DNA from: Bradyrhizobium sp. NAS80.1
GTDB taxonomy: Bacteria > Pseudomonadota > Alphaproteobacteria > Rhizobiales > Xanthobacteraceae
DNA: 38,222 nucleotides
Reading direction: 5' to 3'
NCBI RefSeq assembly: GCF_001908205.1
Contig: NZ_LGHL01000118.1
Span: 1-38,222, forward strand
This document shows, piece by piece, positions 21,955-30,009 of this stretch. A program made the position numbers and the translations under genes. The notes beneath the pieces are model-generated. The model was given only the letters and a program-made list of their open reading frames with translations, had not been told where the DNA came from and made no database searches. Numbering within the stretch: the first letter of the stretch is position 1; every line of letters begins with the position of its first letter.

Positions 21955-22748
21955 GCCTCCCCAACGAAAGCCTGTCGATGGACTCGCTCAATCCCGACCA
22001 CTCACCTCTCACCGTGACGCCCGCGGAGCACGCGCCGCGCATCTGGAAGTTCTGGGGCACGGCGCTGTGGGGCCTCTTCATCTTCGTCGCGATGTTCGTC
22101 GGCCAGGTCGGTGCGATCCTGCTGCTGGTGGCGTTGCGTGGGCTCCCGATCGACATGGCCTCGATCCAGCTCGTCGGCCGCGAGCCCCAGGCGCTCGCGC
22201 TGTCGGTGATCACAGGCCTGCCGGCGACGCTTGCTGCGGTGTGGCTTGCCATCCGCATCAAGAGGGCCTCCTTCGTCGACTATCTCGCGCTTCACTGGCC
22301 GTCCTGGAAGCAGCTCCTGTTCGGCGCGGTGGGCCTCATCGTGCTCGTGGTCTCCTGGGAGGCAATGTCGCGGGGCCTCGGCCGCGAGGCGACGCCGGGC
22401 TTCATGACCGATCTGTTGAAGTCGGGCCGCGACAAGGGTGCGGCACTCATGCTGCTGGTCGCCTTCAGCGTGGCAGCGCCGATGTCGGAAGAGGTCCTGG
22501 CGCGCGGCTTCCTCTATCGCGGCTGGTCGGCAAGCTTCCTGCGCGTGCCCGGCGCGATCATCCTGTCGTCACTGGTGTGGACGGTCGTGCATCTGCAGTA
22601 CGACATGTACTTCCTCGCCGAGGTCTTCACCATCGGCCTGTGGTTCGGCTACATGCGCTATCGCGCCAATTCGCTCTGGCTCACGATCGTGCTCCACGCG
22701 CTGAACAACATGACCGCGGTGGTCCTGACGATGTGGCTGGGCGCATAG
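21951..22748 (+). CDS. CPBP-family intramembrane metalloprotease-like protein
   Basis: This 265-residue integral membrane protein belongs to the CPBP/Abi (Rce1-like) family. Conserved motifs are Glu180-Glu181 with Arg185 in SEEVLARGFLYRG, His214 in VVHLQYD and His249 in VLHALNN, which form the putative catalytic site within the membrane. About six hydrophobic helices are visible. The start at GTG 21951 overlaps the aidB-like stop (GTGA) and is in frame; ATG 21978 is the alternative. Substrates of bacterial members are mostly unknown. A broken relative follows at 22899. Confidence 0.88.
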   Translation: MSLPNESLSMDSLNPDHSPLTVTPAEHAPRIWKFWGTALWGLFIFVAMFVGQVGAILLLVALRGLPIDMASIQLVGREPQALALSVITGLPATLAAVWLAIRIKRASFVDYLALHWPSWKQLLFGAVGLIVLVVSWEAMSRGLGREATPGFMTDLLKSGRDKGAALMLLVAFSVAAPMSEEVLARGFLYRGWSASFLRVPGAIILSSLVWTVVHLQYDMYFLAEVFTIGLWFGYMRYRANSLWLTIVLHALNNMTAVVLTMWLGA

Positions 22749-22898
22749 CGGATGCGTCTGCCACTCCGAGCTTTCCGCAGGCCCTGTAGGCGTGCCGCCG
22801 CTGGGGGGCCATTTCATATTGACGGTCGACGATACGCCTAGATACTCTGGGTAGAGGAGATTATGTTCATCCTTGAAAAGTTGTTGTGAAAATCCTTT

Positions 22899-23655
22899 AT
22901 GGCCGATTTCAAAAACGTTGGCGATCCCATCCTCGGTTCGCAGTCCGCTCGGACGTGGGATTTTTGGGAGACGACGTTAGTTGCCTTGATTGCGTACGGC
23001 GCTTTCGTTCTGACGGGCTGGATGGTGTTGAACGTCATTCTGGCCGCGAGCGTCGGACCGAAGGCTTTCGCTCCAGGAGAATTCCAGACGTTGGCGTCAC
23101 AGGGACGCTGGTATGGAGTTTTCCTAATTTCGGGAGCGCCGCCGGCCATCGCAGTGCTTTGGGTTGCGATCCGGATGGCCGGCAGAGAGTTCGGCGAATA
23201 CCTCGCTCTGAGTTGGCCAACCGGGGGCGAAATCGTCCGGGCTCTCGCCATCACGACGATCTTTATGTCGATTGAGGGGGTTGTGCTGTCGAAGATGAGC
23301 ACGGGGGGGAGATGAATCCGACTCCGCGCTTATCGTAGGAGGTGCCGGCGGATTGCTTGTGTGGCTCATTGCCGGCTGTATCGCCGCACCTCTCATGGAA
23401 GAGTTTGTGGTTCGCGGCTTCCTATTTCGCGGTTGGTCGGAATCTTTTCTCGGGCCGGTCGGCGCCATCGTCCTTACGTCGGCTGTATGGGCTCTAAATC
23501 ATACTCAATACGATTGGTTTGGACGCGCAATTATCTTTGCCTTTGGACTTGTTCTTGGGCACCTTCGATGGACCAGCAATTCCACATGGACCCCGGTGGT
23601 GGCTCATTCGGCATGCAATGCCGTTATCTTCTTTACGTTGGGGCGCTACGTCTAG
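22899..23655 (+). pseudogene. Second CPBP-family protease gene, frameshifted
   Basis: This is a relative of the preceding gene, split by one frameshift. The N-terminal half (MADFKNVGDPILGSQSARTW through IFMSIEGVVLSKMSTGG) reads from ATG 22899. It breaks at a run of seven G (23303-23309), where the first frame stops at 23315. In the next frame the protein continues (GDESDSALIVGGAGG, then PLMEEFVVRGFLFRGWSES, NHTQYDW and VVAHSACNA) to the stop at 23655. With six G the frame is open for about 251 residues. Base composition is visibly less GC-rich than the neighbours, suggesting transfer or long neglect. The stop lies 3 nt from the convergent AEC gene stop. A homopolymer sequencing error cannot be excluded. 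Confidence 0.85.
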
Positions 23656-23658
23656 CGC

Positions 23659-24582
23659 TCAGGCCACCAGCGCAATCGTGATCGGCATCGTGATCGCCGC
23701 CAGGATCGTCTGCAGCGTGATGATCTGCGCCAAGAGCGGCGCATCGCCGCCCATCTGGCGGGCGAGCACATAGGCGCTGGGCGAGGTCGGCACCGCCGCG
23801 CAGATCGCAACGATCGCAAGGCTCTCGCCTGAGAGGCCAAACCAGACGGCGAGCACCAGCGCGAGCACGGGCATCAGCACCAGCTTGAACGCGACGCCGA
23901 TGGTCGCGCTCACGCTCGGGCGGAGCAGTCCCTTGAGCTGCAGGCCGGCGCCGGTGACGAGCAGGCCGATGGCTAGCGAGGAGCGGCCGAGCGCATCGGC
24001 AACCTCGTGCCAGATTCTTGGCAGCGGCAGATGGATGACGTTGATGAAGAGGCCGATCGCGCAGGCCCAGATCAGGGGGTTGCGGATCACGGTCATGACG
24101 ACGGCGCGGACGGATTGCTTTTCCGGCGCGGCGTAGTGGGCGAGCACGGTGACGCTGAACACATTGACCAGCGGAATGATCGCGACCATCGCCACGGACG
24201 CCAGCGCCAGCCCGACGTCGCCGAACATGTTGGCGGAGACGGAGAGCGCGACATAGGTCTGCCAGCGCGTCGCACCCTGGAAGATCGAGGTGAAGGCGGG
24301 GCCGTCGATGTTGAGCCGCGACAGGGCCGGGCGGAGCGCGAGGCACAGGACCGACATGGCGAGCGCGGACAGCAGCAGCGCGCCGCCGACGCCGGCGACC
24401 GGTACCTTGGACAGGTCCGCCTTCACCAGCGTCTGGATCAGCAGCATCGGAAACAGCACGAAATAGGTCAGCCGCTCCAGCCCGTGCCATTGCGTGTCGA
24501 GCCGCATCAGGCTGCGCCTGAGCACGACTCCGAGCACGATGAGGATGAAGACCGGCAGCAGCGCCGCGATCACGACGGTCAT
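23659..24582 (-). CDS. AEC-family (auxin-efflux-carrier-type) transporter
   Basis: This 307-residue membrane protein has about ten hydrophobic helices and the layout of the bacterial AEC family, which exports small organic anions. Marks are the opening MTVVIAALLPVFILIVLGVV, FVLFPMLLIQTLVKADL near residue 40, and SGESLAIVAICAAVPTSPSA near 250. The substrate is unknown. The ATG lies 3 nt after the ruvX stop, so it is cotranscribed with ruvX. That link is positional only. Confidence 0.92.
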   Translation of the reverse strand: MTVVIAALLPVFILIVLGVVLRRSLMRLDTQWHGLERLTYFVLFPMLLIQTLVKADLSKVPVAGVGGALLLSALAMSVLCLALRPALSRLNIDGPAFTSIFQGATRWQTYVALSVSANMFGDVGLALASVAMVAIIPLVNVFSVTVLAHYAAPEKQSVRAVVMTVIRNPLIWACAIGLFINVIHLPLPRIWHEVADALGRSSLAIGLLVTGAGLQLKGLLRPSVSATIGVAFKLVLMPVLALVLAVWFGLSGESLAIVAICAAVPTSPSAYVLARQMGGDAPLLAQIITLQTILAAITMPITIALVA

Positions 24583-24585
24583 GGA

Positions 24586-25071
24586 TCAGTCGGTCCCGGT
24601 GCGCAAATTGGCGAGGCGGTCGAGCGCGCCTTGCAGGATGAAGATCGCGGCATGCTCGTCGATGACCTCGGCGCGCTTGGCGCGGCTGACGTCCATGCCG
24701 ATCAGCTCGCGCTCGACCGCTGCGGTCGAGAGGCGTTCGTCCCACAGGCCGATGGGGAGCCCGGTGAGGCCGGCAAGATTGCGGGCGAAGGCGCGGGTGG
24801 ATTGCGCGCGCGGCCCCTCGCTGCCGTCCATGTTGATGGGAAGGCCGAGCACGAAGCCGACCACCTTGCGCTCGGCTGCGATCGCGAGCAGCCGGGCCGC
24901 GTCCTGCTTGAACGCCTTGCGCTGGATCGTCTCGACGCCTGTCGCAAGCCGACGGTCCGGATCGGACACGGCGACGCCGATGGTCTTGGTGCCGAGATCG
25001 AGCCCGACCAGCGCGCCGCGCGCGGGCCAGTGGGTTGCAACATCGACGAGGGGTAGGATAGGAGCCGGCAT
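24586..25071 (-). CDS. ruvX: Putative pre-16S rRNA nuclease RuvX (YqgF)
   Basis: This 161-residue RNase-H-fold protein belongs to the YqgF/RuvX family, shown in bacteria to act in 16S rRNA 5'-end maturation. Marks are GLDLGTKTIGVAVSD at about residues 24-38 (first catalytic Asp), FVLGLPINMDGSEGPRA near 75 and LWDERLSTAAVER near 110, ending with a conserved DEHAAIFILQ. The start is ATG 25071. An upstream in-frame ATG would overlap the divergent gene at 25119. The AEC transporter follows directly. In related genomes ruvX lies beside gatCAB, which here begins 4.6 kb away. Confidence 0.94.
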   Translation of the reverse strand: MPAPILPLVDVATHWPARGALVGLDLGTKTIGVAVSDPDRRLATGVETIQRKAFKQDAARLLAIAAERKVVGFVLGLPINMDGSEGPRAQSTRAFARNLAGLTGLPIGLWDERLSTAAVERELIGMDVSRAKRAEVIDEHAAIFILQGALDRLANLRTGTD

Positions 25072-25118
25072 GGCGTTAGCGCATATCACGCGTCGCGCTG
25101 CGGAGTGAACCCTGGACA

Positions 25119-25334
25119 ATGGATGCACTGACACTATTCGGCCTGTTTGCCGTGACCGCCATGCTGGTCTGCTATGCCCTGGAAGATCGCAGCCACTGGT
25201 TCGTGCTGCTGTTCGCGGCGTCCTGCGCGCTCGGCTCGGCCTACGGCTTCCTGCAAGGCGCCTGGCCGTTCGGCCTCGTCGAGGCCATCTGGGCCTTCGT
25301 TGCGCTGCGGCGATGGCATCTCAGGCCGCAGTGA
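25119..25334 (+). CDS. Small membrane protein, conserved hypothetical
   Basis: This 71-residue protein has three short hydrophobic stretches (LTLFGLFAVTAMLVCYAL, HWFVLLFAASCALGSAYGFL and GLVEAIWAFVALRR), so it should be a compact inner-membrane protein. It has no charged active-site pattern and I do not know its function. The ATG 25119 is preceded by GGA four nt upstream. It is divergent from ruvX with a 47-nt gap, so the two promoters must nearly overlap. Confidence 0.75.
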   Translation: MDALTLFGLFAVTAMLVCYALEDRSHWFVLLFAASCALGSAYGFLQGAWPFGLVEAIWAFVALRRWHLRPQ

Positions 25335-25394
25335 CGGAGAGATCGGGCGAGGGGGCCTGCCGGGCGGCAGGTGGCTCCTCGCCCGGGTATCAGA

Positions 25395-26330
25395 TCAGCG
25401 GATCGCGATCGGGTTGATCATTGCCTGCACGCCGCCGGTCCAGCGCGGCTGTCCGAGCACGAACAGGAATTCATAGCCCTTGTCCCGGGCGAGCGCGGCG
25501 GTGTCCATGTTCTCGAGGATGTAGGTCCCGTTCATCGCGAGCAGGATCTGGTGCACCTCGAAGACGTTCTTGGACTCGAACGGCAGCACCTCGAGCGCCC
25601 AGGTATCGGCGCCGATCGCGACGACGCCCTTGCCGGTGAGGTACTTCGCGCCTTCGACGCCAAGACCGGGCTCGCCGCCCGAGTAGCGCTTGTCGTCCTT
25701 GCCGATTAGGCTGAGCCAACCGGTGTGGAAGATGACAACGTCGCCCTGGCGGATCTCGACGCCCTGTTTCTTGGCGACTTCCTCGATCTCCTTGACGTTG
25801 AAGGCAGTGCCTTCCTTCACCACGTCGGTGTTGTAGTAGGCGGCCATGTCGAGCAGCACGCCGCGCGTGACGATCGGCGGCACCTTCTCGATGCCGAGCT
25901 TCTTCAGGCCGTTGGGGTCGGCGAAATCGGCGAGCTTGTTGCCGTTGTAATAGACATGCTCGACGCCGAGATGGCCGAGGCCGTCGATCTGGCTGCCGAT
26001 GCCGACCCAGGTATCCAGGATGTCGTCATTGTAAGTGGCCTTGTTGGGTCCGAGACCCGGGCTGCCGGCCTGTCCGGGTTGCACGATGGTGAGCTTGAAC
26101 GCGCGCGGCGGATAAGCGGGCGTCTGGGGCGTGACGGGAATGCCGAGCGCGTAGGTCTTTCCGGTCTTCACCAGCGACGCCGCCTTCAGCACGAGCTCTG
26201 GCGTCATGTAGTTGGCAGCACCGATCTCGTCGTTCGGTCCCCATTTCGATTTGGTCCAGTCCTGGGCGCTTGCAGTTCCTGATATCGCCGACAACGCGGC
26301 GACGCAGCACAACACGAGCGTATTGCGCAT
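25395..26330 (-). CDS. Secreted cyclase-family (kynurenine-formamidase-like) hydrolase
   Basis: This 311-residue protein has a signal peptide (MRNTLVLCCVAALSAISG to TASAQ, about residues 1-22), so it acts in the periplasm. The rest belongs to the cyclase family of metal-dependent hydrolases that includes kynurenine formamidase. The usual HxGTHxDxPxH metal motif is altered here to GSQIDGLGH: Gln114 replaces the second His, while Asp116 and His120 remain. Metal use may therefore differ. ATG 26330 is preferred because GGGAGG lies six nt upstream; ATG 26333 is directly before it. A LysR gene lies upstream on the same strand with a 195-nt gap. The substrate is unknown. Confidence 0.88.
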   Translation of the reverse strand: MRNTLVLCCVAALSAISGTASAQDWTKSKWGPNDEIGAANYMTPELVLKAASLVKTGKTYALGIPVTPQTPAYPPRAFKLTIVQPGQAGSPGLGPNKATYNDDILDTWVGIGSQIDGLGHLGVEHVYYNGNKLADFADPNGLKKLGIEKVPPIVTRGVLLDMAAYYNTDVVKEGTAFNVKEIEEVAKKQGVEIRQGDVVIFHTGWLSLIGKDDKRYSGGEPGLGVEGAKYLTGKGVVAIGADTWALEVLPFESKNVFEVHQILLAMNGTYILENMDTAALARDKGYEFLFVLGQPRWTGGVQAMINPIAIR

Positions 26331-26525
26331 CATAGTCCTCCCGATGTTTTGGCTTCGTTATGGTTTTGCGCTGGCCAGCGACACATCCTAACGTAGAATA
26401 GTCTCGGGCTTCAAAGCTTTTCGACGTGCGGCGCTGCGACAGCTGAACGTGGCATCGAATGTGCGCAGCGTCGATTGGTTCAAAGGCGACAGATTTGTGT
26501 CGCGGAATTTCGTGACGTGGAACGT

Positions 26526-27416
26526 TCAGGCCGCAATGACGTCGTCGTCCTTCTTCAGGCAGGCGGCGAAACCGCTGAGCGCGCTGTATTGATGTCCGGC
26601 GCGGCGCTGGATGAAGAGCGTCTCGACACGCGCGTGCGACGGGCTCAGCGTGTGCATCGAGACGCTGCCGATCATCGCACTGCGTTCGACGACAGTACGG
26701 GGCAGCAGCGTCACGCCCATATCGGCGGCGACGCAGCCGATCATGCCATCGAGCGTACCGAGCTCGAAGCGTGCGGCTGACGGCCAGCCGTACTCCACAA
26801 AAACCTGTTCAAGCCGTTGGCGGTAGGTGCAGCCGGCGCGGAATACCAGCGCGGTCGGGCCCGATGTCGGCGTGCCGGCGCGCAGCTCAGCAAGGGAGCT
26901 CCAGCGCCGCGCGCTGACAAGCACGAGCTCCTCACGGAACGCGCCTGTGGCTGTAAGGTCGGCGTGCTCGATCGGCCCTGCGACGAAGGCGCCATCGAGC
27001 GTGCCGTCGAGCACGGCGACGACGAGATCGGCGGTCGGCGCGGTGCGCAAGGAAAGGCGCACGGCGGGAAACCGGCGGTGGAAATCGGCAAGCAGCGGCG
27101 GCAGCCGCACGGCAGCCGTGGTTTCCATCGAACCGATCGCAAGCGGACCCTTGGGCTCGCCATCGTCGCGGGCGGCGAGCACGGCTTCGCGCGAGAGTGC
27201 CGCCATCCGCTGCGCGTAGGGCAGGAGGCGCTTGCCCGCACTCGTCAGCGTCATGCCGCGGCTGTGACGCTCGAACAATGGGATGCCGATCTCGGCCTCC
27301 AACGCTTTCACACGCTGGGTCACGTTGGATTGCACCGTGTTGAGTTCCTCGGCCGCCCGGGTGATGCCGCCGGTGCGCGCCACGGCCACAAAAGTTTGGA
27401 GATCGCTCAGTTCCAT
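26526..27416 (-). CDS. LysR-family transcriptional regulator
   Basis: This 296-residue LysR regulator has an N-terminal winged-helix region (MELSDLQTFVAVARTGGITR, then AEELNTVQSNVTQRVKALEA) at about residues 1-60. A periplasmic-binding-protein-like effector domain follows. It is divergent from the nitronate-monooxygenase-like gene at 27516. The 99-nt gap contains ATTC-N9-GAAT (27455-27471), a T-N11-A-like site, and GTCTCG-ctgt-CGAGAC (27486-27501). The regulator therefore probably controls that gene and possibly the cyclase gene downstream. The inducer is unknown. Confidence 0.94.
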   Translation of the reverse strand: MELSDLQTFVAVARTGGITRAAEELNTVQSNVTQRVKALEAEIGIPLFERHSRGMTLTSAGKRLLPYAQRMAALSREAVLAARDDGEPKGPLAIGSMETTAAVRLPPLLADFHRRFPAVRLSLRTAPTADLVVAVLDGTLDGAFVAGPIEHADLTATGAFREELVLVSARRWSSLAELRAGTPTSGPTALVFRAGCTYRQRLEQVFVEYGWPSAARFELGTLDGMIGCVAADMGVTLLPRTVVERSAMIGSVSMHTLSPSHARVETLFIQRRAGHQYSALSGFAACLKKDDDVIAA

Positions 27417-27454
27417 GGCATCGTTTCGCTTTGGAGATGGTAGCGTTCGAAGGA

Positions 27455-27501
27455 ATTCATTTTTCGAGAATGCTAGTCAGACTTAGTCTCGCTGTCGAGA
27501 C
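27455..27501. promoter_or_regulatory. Possible LysR binding sites in the divergent gap
   Basis: ATTC (27455-27458) and GAAT (27468-27471) are inverted arms 9 bp apart, the symmetry seen in LysR sites. A second perfect inverted repeat, GTCTCG/CGAGAC with a 4-bp centre, lies at 27486-27501 just before the ribosome binding site of the gene at 27516. Assigned by position and symmetry only. Confidence 0.4.
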
Positions 27502-27515
27502 CGGAGGGAGGAGTC

Positions 27516-28535
27516 ATGCCGATAGCGACGTCGCTGACCACGCTGCTGGAGATCAGGCATCCCGTCCTGCTGGCGCCGATGGACGTCGTCGCGGGCAGCC
27601 GGCTCGTGGCCGCCGTGAGCCGTGCCGGCGGCTTCGGCATTTTGGGCGGCGGTTACGGAGAGCGCGCATGGCTGGAGCGGGAGACCGCAGGGCTCGCCGG
27701 ATTGAGCGAGCCGTTCGGCATCGGCTTCATCACCTGGAGCCTCGCCAAACGGCCAGAGCTTCTCGACCTCGCGCTCGCCGCGAGGCCATCCGCGATCATG
27801 CTCTCCTTCGGCGATCCCGCGCCGTTCGCACCGAGGATCAGGTCCGCCGGTGCACGTCTGATCTGCCAGGTGCAGGACGAGATGATGGCGCGGGAGGCGC
27901 TCGACGCCGGCGCCGACATCCTGATCGCGCAGGGGACGGAGGCGGGCGGTCATGGCGCCTCCCGCACCACCGTCGATCTCATCCCGGAAATCGTCGATCT
28001 GGCCGCGGGCCGTGTGCCGGTGGTCGCGGCCGGCGGGATCGCAGACGGGCGCGGGCTCGCCGCCGTGATGATGCTCGGTGCGAGCGGCGTGCTGCTCGGC
28101 ACGCGCTTCTACGCGAGCCAGGAGGCCGATGGTGCTGACGAGGCCAAGCGGCGTATCTGCGCGGCGAACAGCGGCTCGACCGTGCGCGGCATCATCTTCG
28201 ATCTCTCGCGCAACAATGTCTGGCCGGCGCCGTTCACGGGAAGGTGCCTGGTCAACGACCACGCCCGGCGTTGGATCGGCCGCGAGGTCGAGCTGATGCA
28301 AAATGTGGCCACGGTCGCGGCGGAATATGCTGCGGCGAAGGCGGCCGGCAATTTCGACGTCGCCGCAGTGATCGCGGGCGAGGCGGTCGGCCTGATCCAA
28401 GATATTCCGCCCGCCGCAGAGATTGTCGAACGCATAGCGATTGAAGCCGAGCAGCTTCTTGCCGGCCGGCGCAACTCCAGTCCTTCTTTCCCTTCTCCCC
28501 TTGTTGTGGGAGAGGGTTTGCAGCGAGCCAACTAG
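27516..28535 (+). CDS. Nitronate monooxygenase-like flavin oxidoreductase (copy 1)
   Basis: This 339-residue TIM-barrel FMN enzyme belongs to the nitronate monooxygenase / 2-nitropropane dioxygenase family. Marks are HPVLLAPMDVVAGSRL near residue 15, QGTEAGGHGA near 140 (with the catalytic His), VPVVAAGGIADGRGLAAVM near 167 and GASGVLLGTRFYAS near 190. The ribosome binding site GGAGGGAGGAG is strong. The last 20-odd residues (from RRNSSPSFPSPLV) are encoded by an intergenic-type repeat and do not look like family sequence. It is divergent from the LysR gene and directly upstream of a second family member. The true substrate may not be a nitronate. Confidence 0.9.
   Translation: MPIATSLTTLLEIRHPVLLAPMDVVAGSRLVAAVSRAGGFGILGGGYGERAWLERETAGLAGLSEPFGIGFITWSLAKRPELLDLALAARPSAIMLSFGDPAPFAPRIRSAGARLICQVQDEMMAREALDAGADILIAQGTEAGGHGASRTTVDLIPEIVDLAAGRVPVVAAGGIADGRGLAAVMMLGASGVLLGTRFYASQEADGADEAKRRICAANSGSTVRGIIFDLSRNNVWPAPFTGRCLVNDHARRWIGREVELMQNVATVAAEYAAAKAAGNFDVAAVIAGEAVGLIQDIPPAAEIVERIAIEAEQLLAGRRNSSPSFPSPLVVGEGLQRAN
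28490..28516 (+). repeat. Short palindromic repeat within the 3' end of the upstream gene
   Basis: CCCTTCTCCCC (28490-28500) and TGGGAGAGGG (28507-28516) are near complements around a 6-nt loop. The wording is that of a short Rhizobiales intergenic repeat (CTTCTCCCC...GGGAGA). It lies inside the last codons of the gene ending at 28535. Confidence 0.55.
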
Positions 28536-28548
28536 TGAGACCAAACCG

Positions 28549-29625
28549 ATGTGGCCTGACCGTCGACTGATCGATCTCTTCAAGACTGAATTCCCGATCG
28601 TGCTGGGGCCGATGGCCGGCGTGATGGATGCGGAGTTGGTCATCGCGGCTGCGCAGGGCGGTGCGCTTGGCTCGTTGCCCTGCGCGATGCTGTCGGTGGA
28701 GAAGATCCGCGAGCAGGTCGCCATCATTCGCCAGCGCGTGAAGGCGCCGGTCAATCTGAACTTCTTCTGTCACACGCCGGTTGAGCTTACGGCCGAGGCC
28801 GAAGCGCGCTGGAAGCAGCGTCTGGCGGGCTACTATGGAGAGCATCGCCTCGATCTCGCCGCGCCCGTCAACGCCGCCAACCGGGCGCCGTTCGATGCGG
28901 CGATGTGCGCGGTCGTCGAAGAATTGAGGCCGGAAGTCGTGAGCTTCCATTTCGGCTTGCCGGAGAAGGCACTGCTCGACCGCGTCAGGGCGGCCAGATG
29001 TCTCGTGATCGCCTCAGCGACCACCGTGAAGGAGGCCGTCTGGCTCGACCAGCGCGGCGTCGACGCGGTGATCGCGCAAGGCGCGGAGGCTGGCGGCCAT
29101 CGCGGCATGTTCCTGACCGACAGGATCGACGAGCAGCCTGGCACCTTCGCGCTCGTCCCGCAGGTCGTCGACGCGGTGAAAGTGCCGGTCATCGCGGCCG
29201 GCGGCATCGGCGACGGGCGCGGTATCGCGGCGGCGTTTGTGCTCGGCGCATCCGGCGTCCAGATCGGCAGCGCATATCTGCGCTGTCCGGAGTCCAAGCA
29301 TACAGCGGCGGGACGTGCCGCGCTCGCGGAGGCGCGGGACGATTCCACTGTCATCACCAATGTGATGACCGGACGGCCCGCGCGAGGGGTACAGAACCGT
29401 CTGATGCGCGAGGTCGGCCCGATCTCGCCGGACGCGCCGCCATTTCCTCACGCCGCGACTGCGCTGGCGCCGCTGCGGGCGGCTGCCGAAAAGCAGGGCA
29501 AGGTCGATTTCACCAATCTCTGGGCAGGGCAGGCGATCGGCATGGGCCGCGAGCTGCCCGCCGCCGAATTGACGCGGGATCTGGCGAAATCGGCCCTGGC
29601 GCGCCTGCGCCAGATGGCTGGGTAG
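28549..29625 (+). CDS. Nitronate monooxygenase-like flavin oxidoreductase (copy 2)
   Basis: This 358-residue member of the same family is only distantly similar to the gene before it. Marks are FPIVLGPMAGVMDAELVIAA near residue 14, PVNLNFFCHTP near 65, QGAEAGGHRGMF near 180, VPVIAAGGIGDGRGIAAAFV near 210 and GASGVQIGSAYL near 232. The C-terminus (NLWAGQAIGMGRELPAAEL) is the usual end of class I members. ATG 28549 starts 13 nt after the previous stop, so the pair is probably one transcript under the LysR gene. The ribosome binding site is weak (GTGAG). Confidence 0.92.
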   Translation: MWPDRRLIDLFKTEFPIVLGPMAGVMDAELVIAAAQGGALGSLPCAMLSVEKIREQVAIIRQRVKAPVNLNFFCHTPVELTAEAEARWKQRLAGYYGEHRLDLAAPVNAANRAPFDAAMCAVVEELRPEVVSFHFGLPEKALLDRVRAARCLVIASATTVKEAVWLDQRGVDAVIAQGAEAGGHRGMFLTDRIDEQPGTFALVPQVVDAVKVPVIAAGGIGDGRGIAAAFVLGASGVQIGSAYLRCPESKHTAAGRAALAEARDDSTVITNVMTGRPARGVQNRLMREVGPISPDAPPFPHAATALAPLRAAAEKQGKVDFTNLWAGQAIGMGRELPAAELTRDLAKSALARLRQMAG

Positions 29626-29638
29626 TTCCCGGCCCCGG

Positions 29639-29668
29639 TTGCGGCGCAAAACCGGCCTCTGCTATACG
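29639..29668 (+). promoter_or_regulatory. Possible promoter of the gatC operon
   Basis: TTGCGG (29639-29644) and TATACG (29663-29668) are 18 bp apart, a plausible sigma-70 pair 36 nt upstream of the gatC ATG. A hairpin (ACGGCAG 29666-29672 with CTGCCGT 29682-29688) overlaps the expected transcription start and lies just before the ribosome binding site. Confidence 0.45.
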
Positions 29669-29703
29669 GCAGGATAGATTTCTGCCGTTTGAGGCCCCAT
29701 ATA

Positions 29704-29991
29704 ATGTCTGTCGACGCCACTACCGTCCGCCGTATCGCGCATCTGGCGCGCATCGCGGTTTCCGAGGACGAAGTTCCGCACTTGCAGGGCGAGCTCAACG
29801 CCATGCTCGCCTTTGTCGAGCAGCTCTCGGAGGTCAATGTCGAGGGCGTGGAGCCGATGACCTCGGTCACCCCGATGCAGATGAAGAAGCGGCAGGACTT
29901 GGTCAATGACGGCGAGATCGCCGACGATATCGTTGCCAACGCGCCCGCGACCGAAGGTCACTTCTTCCTGGTGCCCAAGGTCGTCGAGTAA
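29704..29991 (+). CDS. gatC: Asp-tRNA(Asn)/Glu-tRNA(Gln) amidotransferase subunit C
   Basis: This 95-residue subunit stabilises the GatA-GatB pair in the amidotransferase that converts Glu-tRNA(Gln) and Asp-tRNA(Asn) to their correct amides. It starts MSVDATTVRRIAHLARIAVS and carries EQLSEVNVEGVEPMTSV near 45, then ends ATEGHFFLVPKVVE, all typical. ATG 29704 follows GAGG at nine nt. An upstream in-frame ATG at 29689 lies inside the leader hairpin. It heads a five-gene operon to gatB. Confidence 0.97.
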   Translation: MSVDATTVRRIAHLARIAVSEDEVPHLQGELNAMLAFVEQLSEVNVEGVEPMTSVTPMQMKKRQDLVNDGEIADDIVANAPATEGHFFLVPKVVE

Positions 29992-30009
29992 TTCTTAGGA
30001 CGTGGTCCG

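Noticed and set aside
21951..23655. Tandem CPBP proteases considered as a bacteriocin-immunity or abortive-infection system
   Set aside because: No bacteriocin precursor, transporter or phage-defence gene is adjacent, and the second copy is broken.
24007..25056. A 349-codon plus-strand open frame opposite the AEC transporter and ruvX
   Set aside because: It overlaps two recognisable minus-strand genes and translates to a His/Asp/Glu/Arg-rich sequence without motifs.
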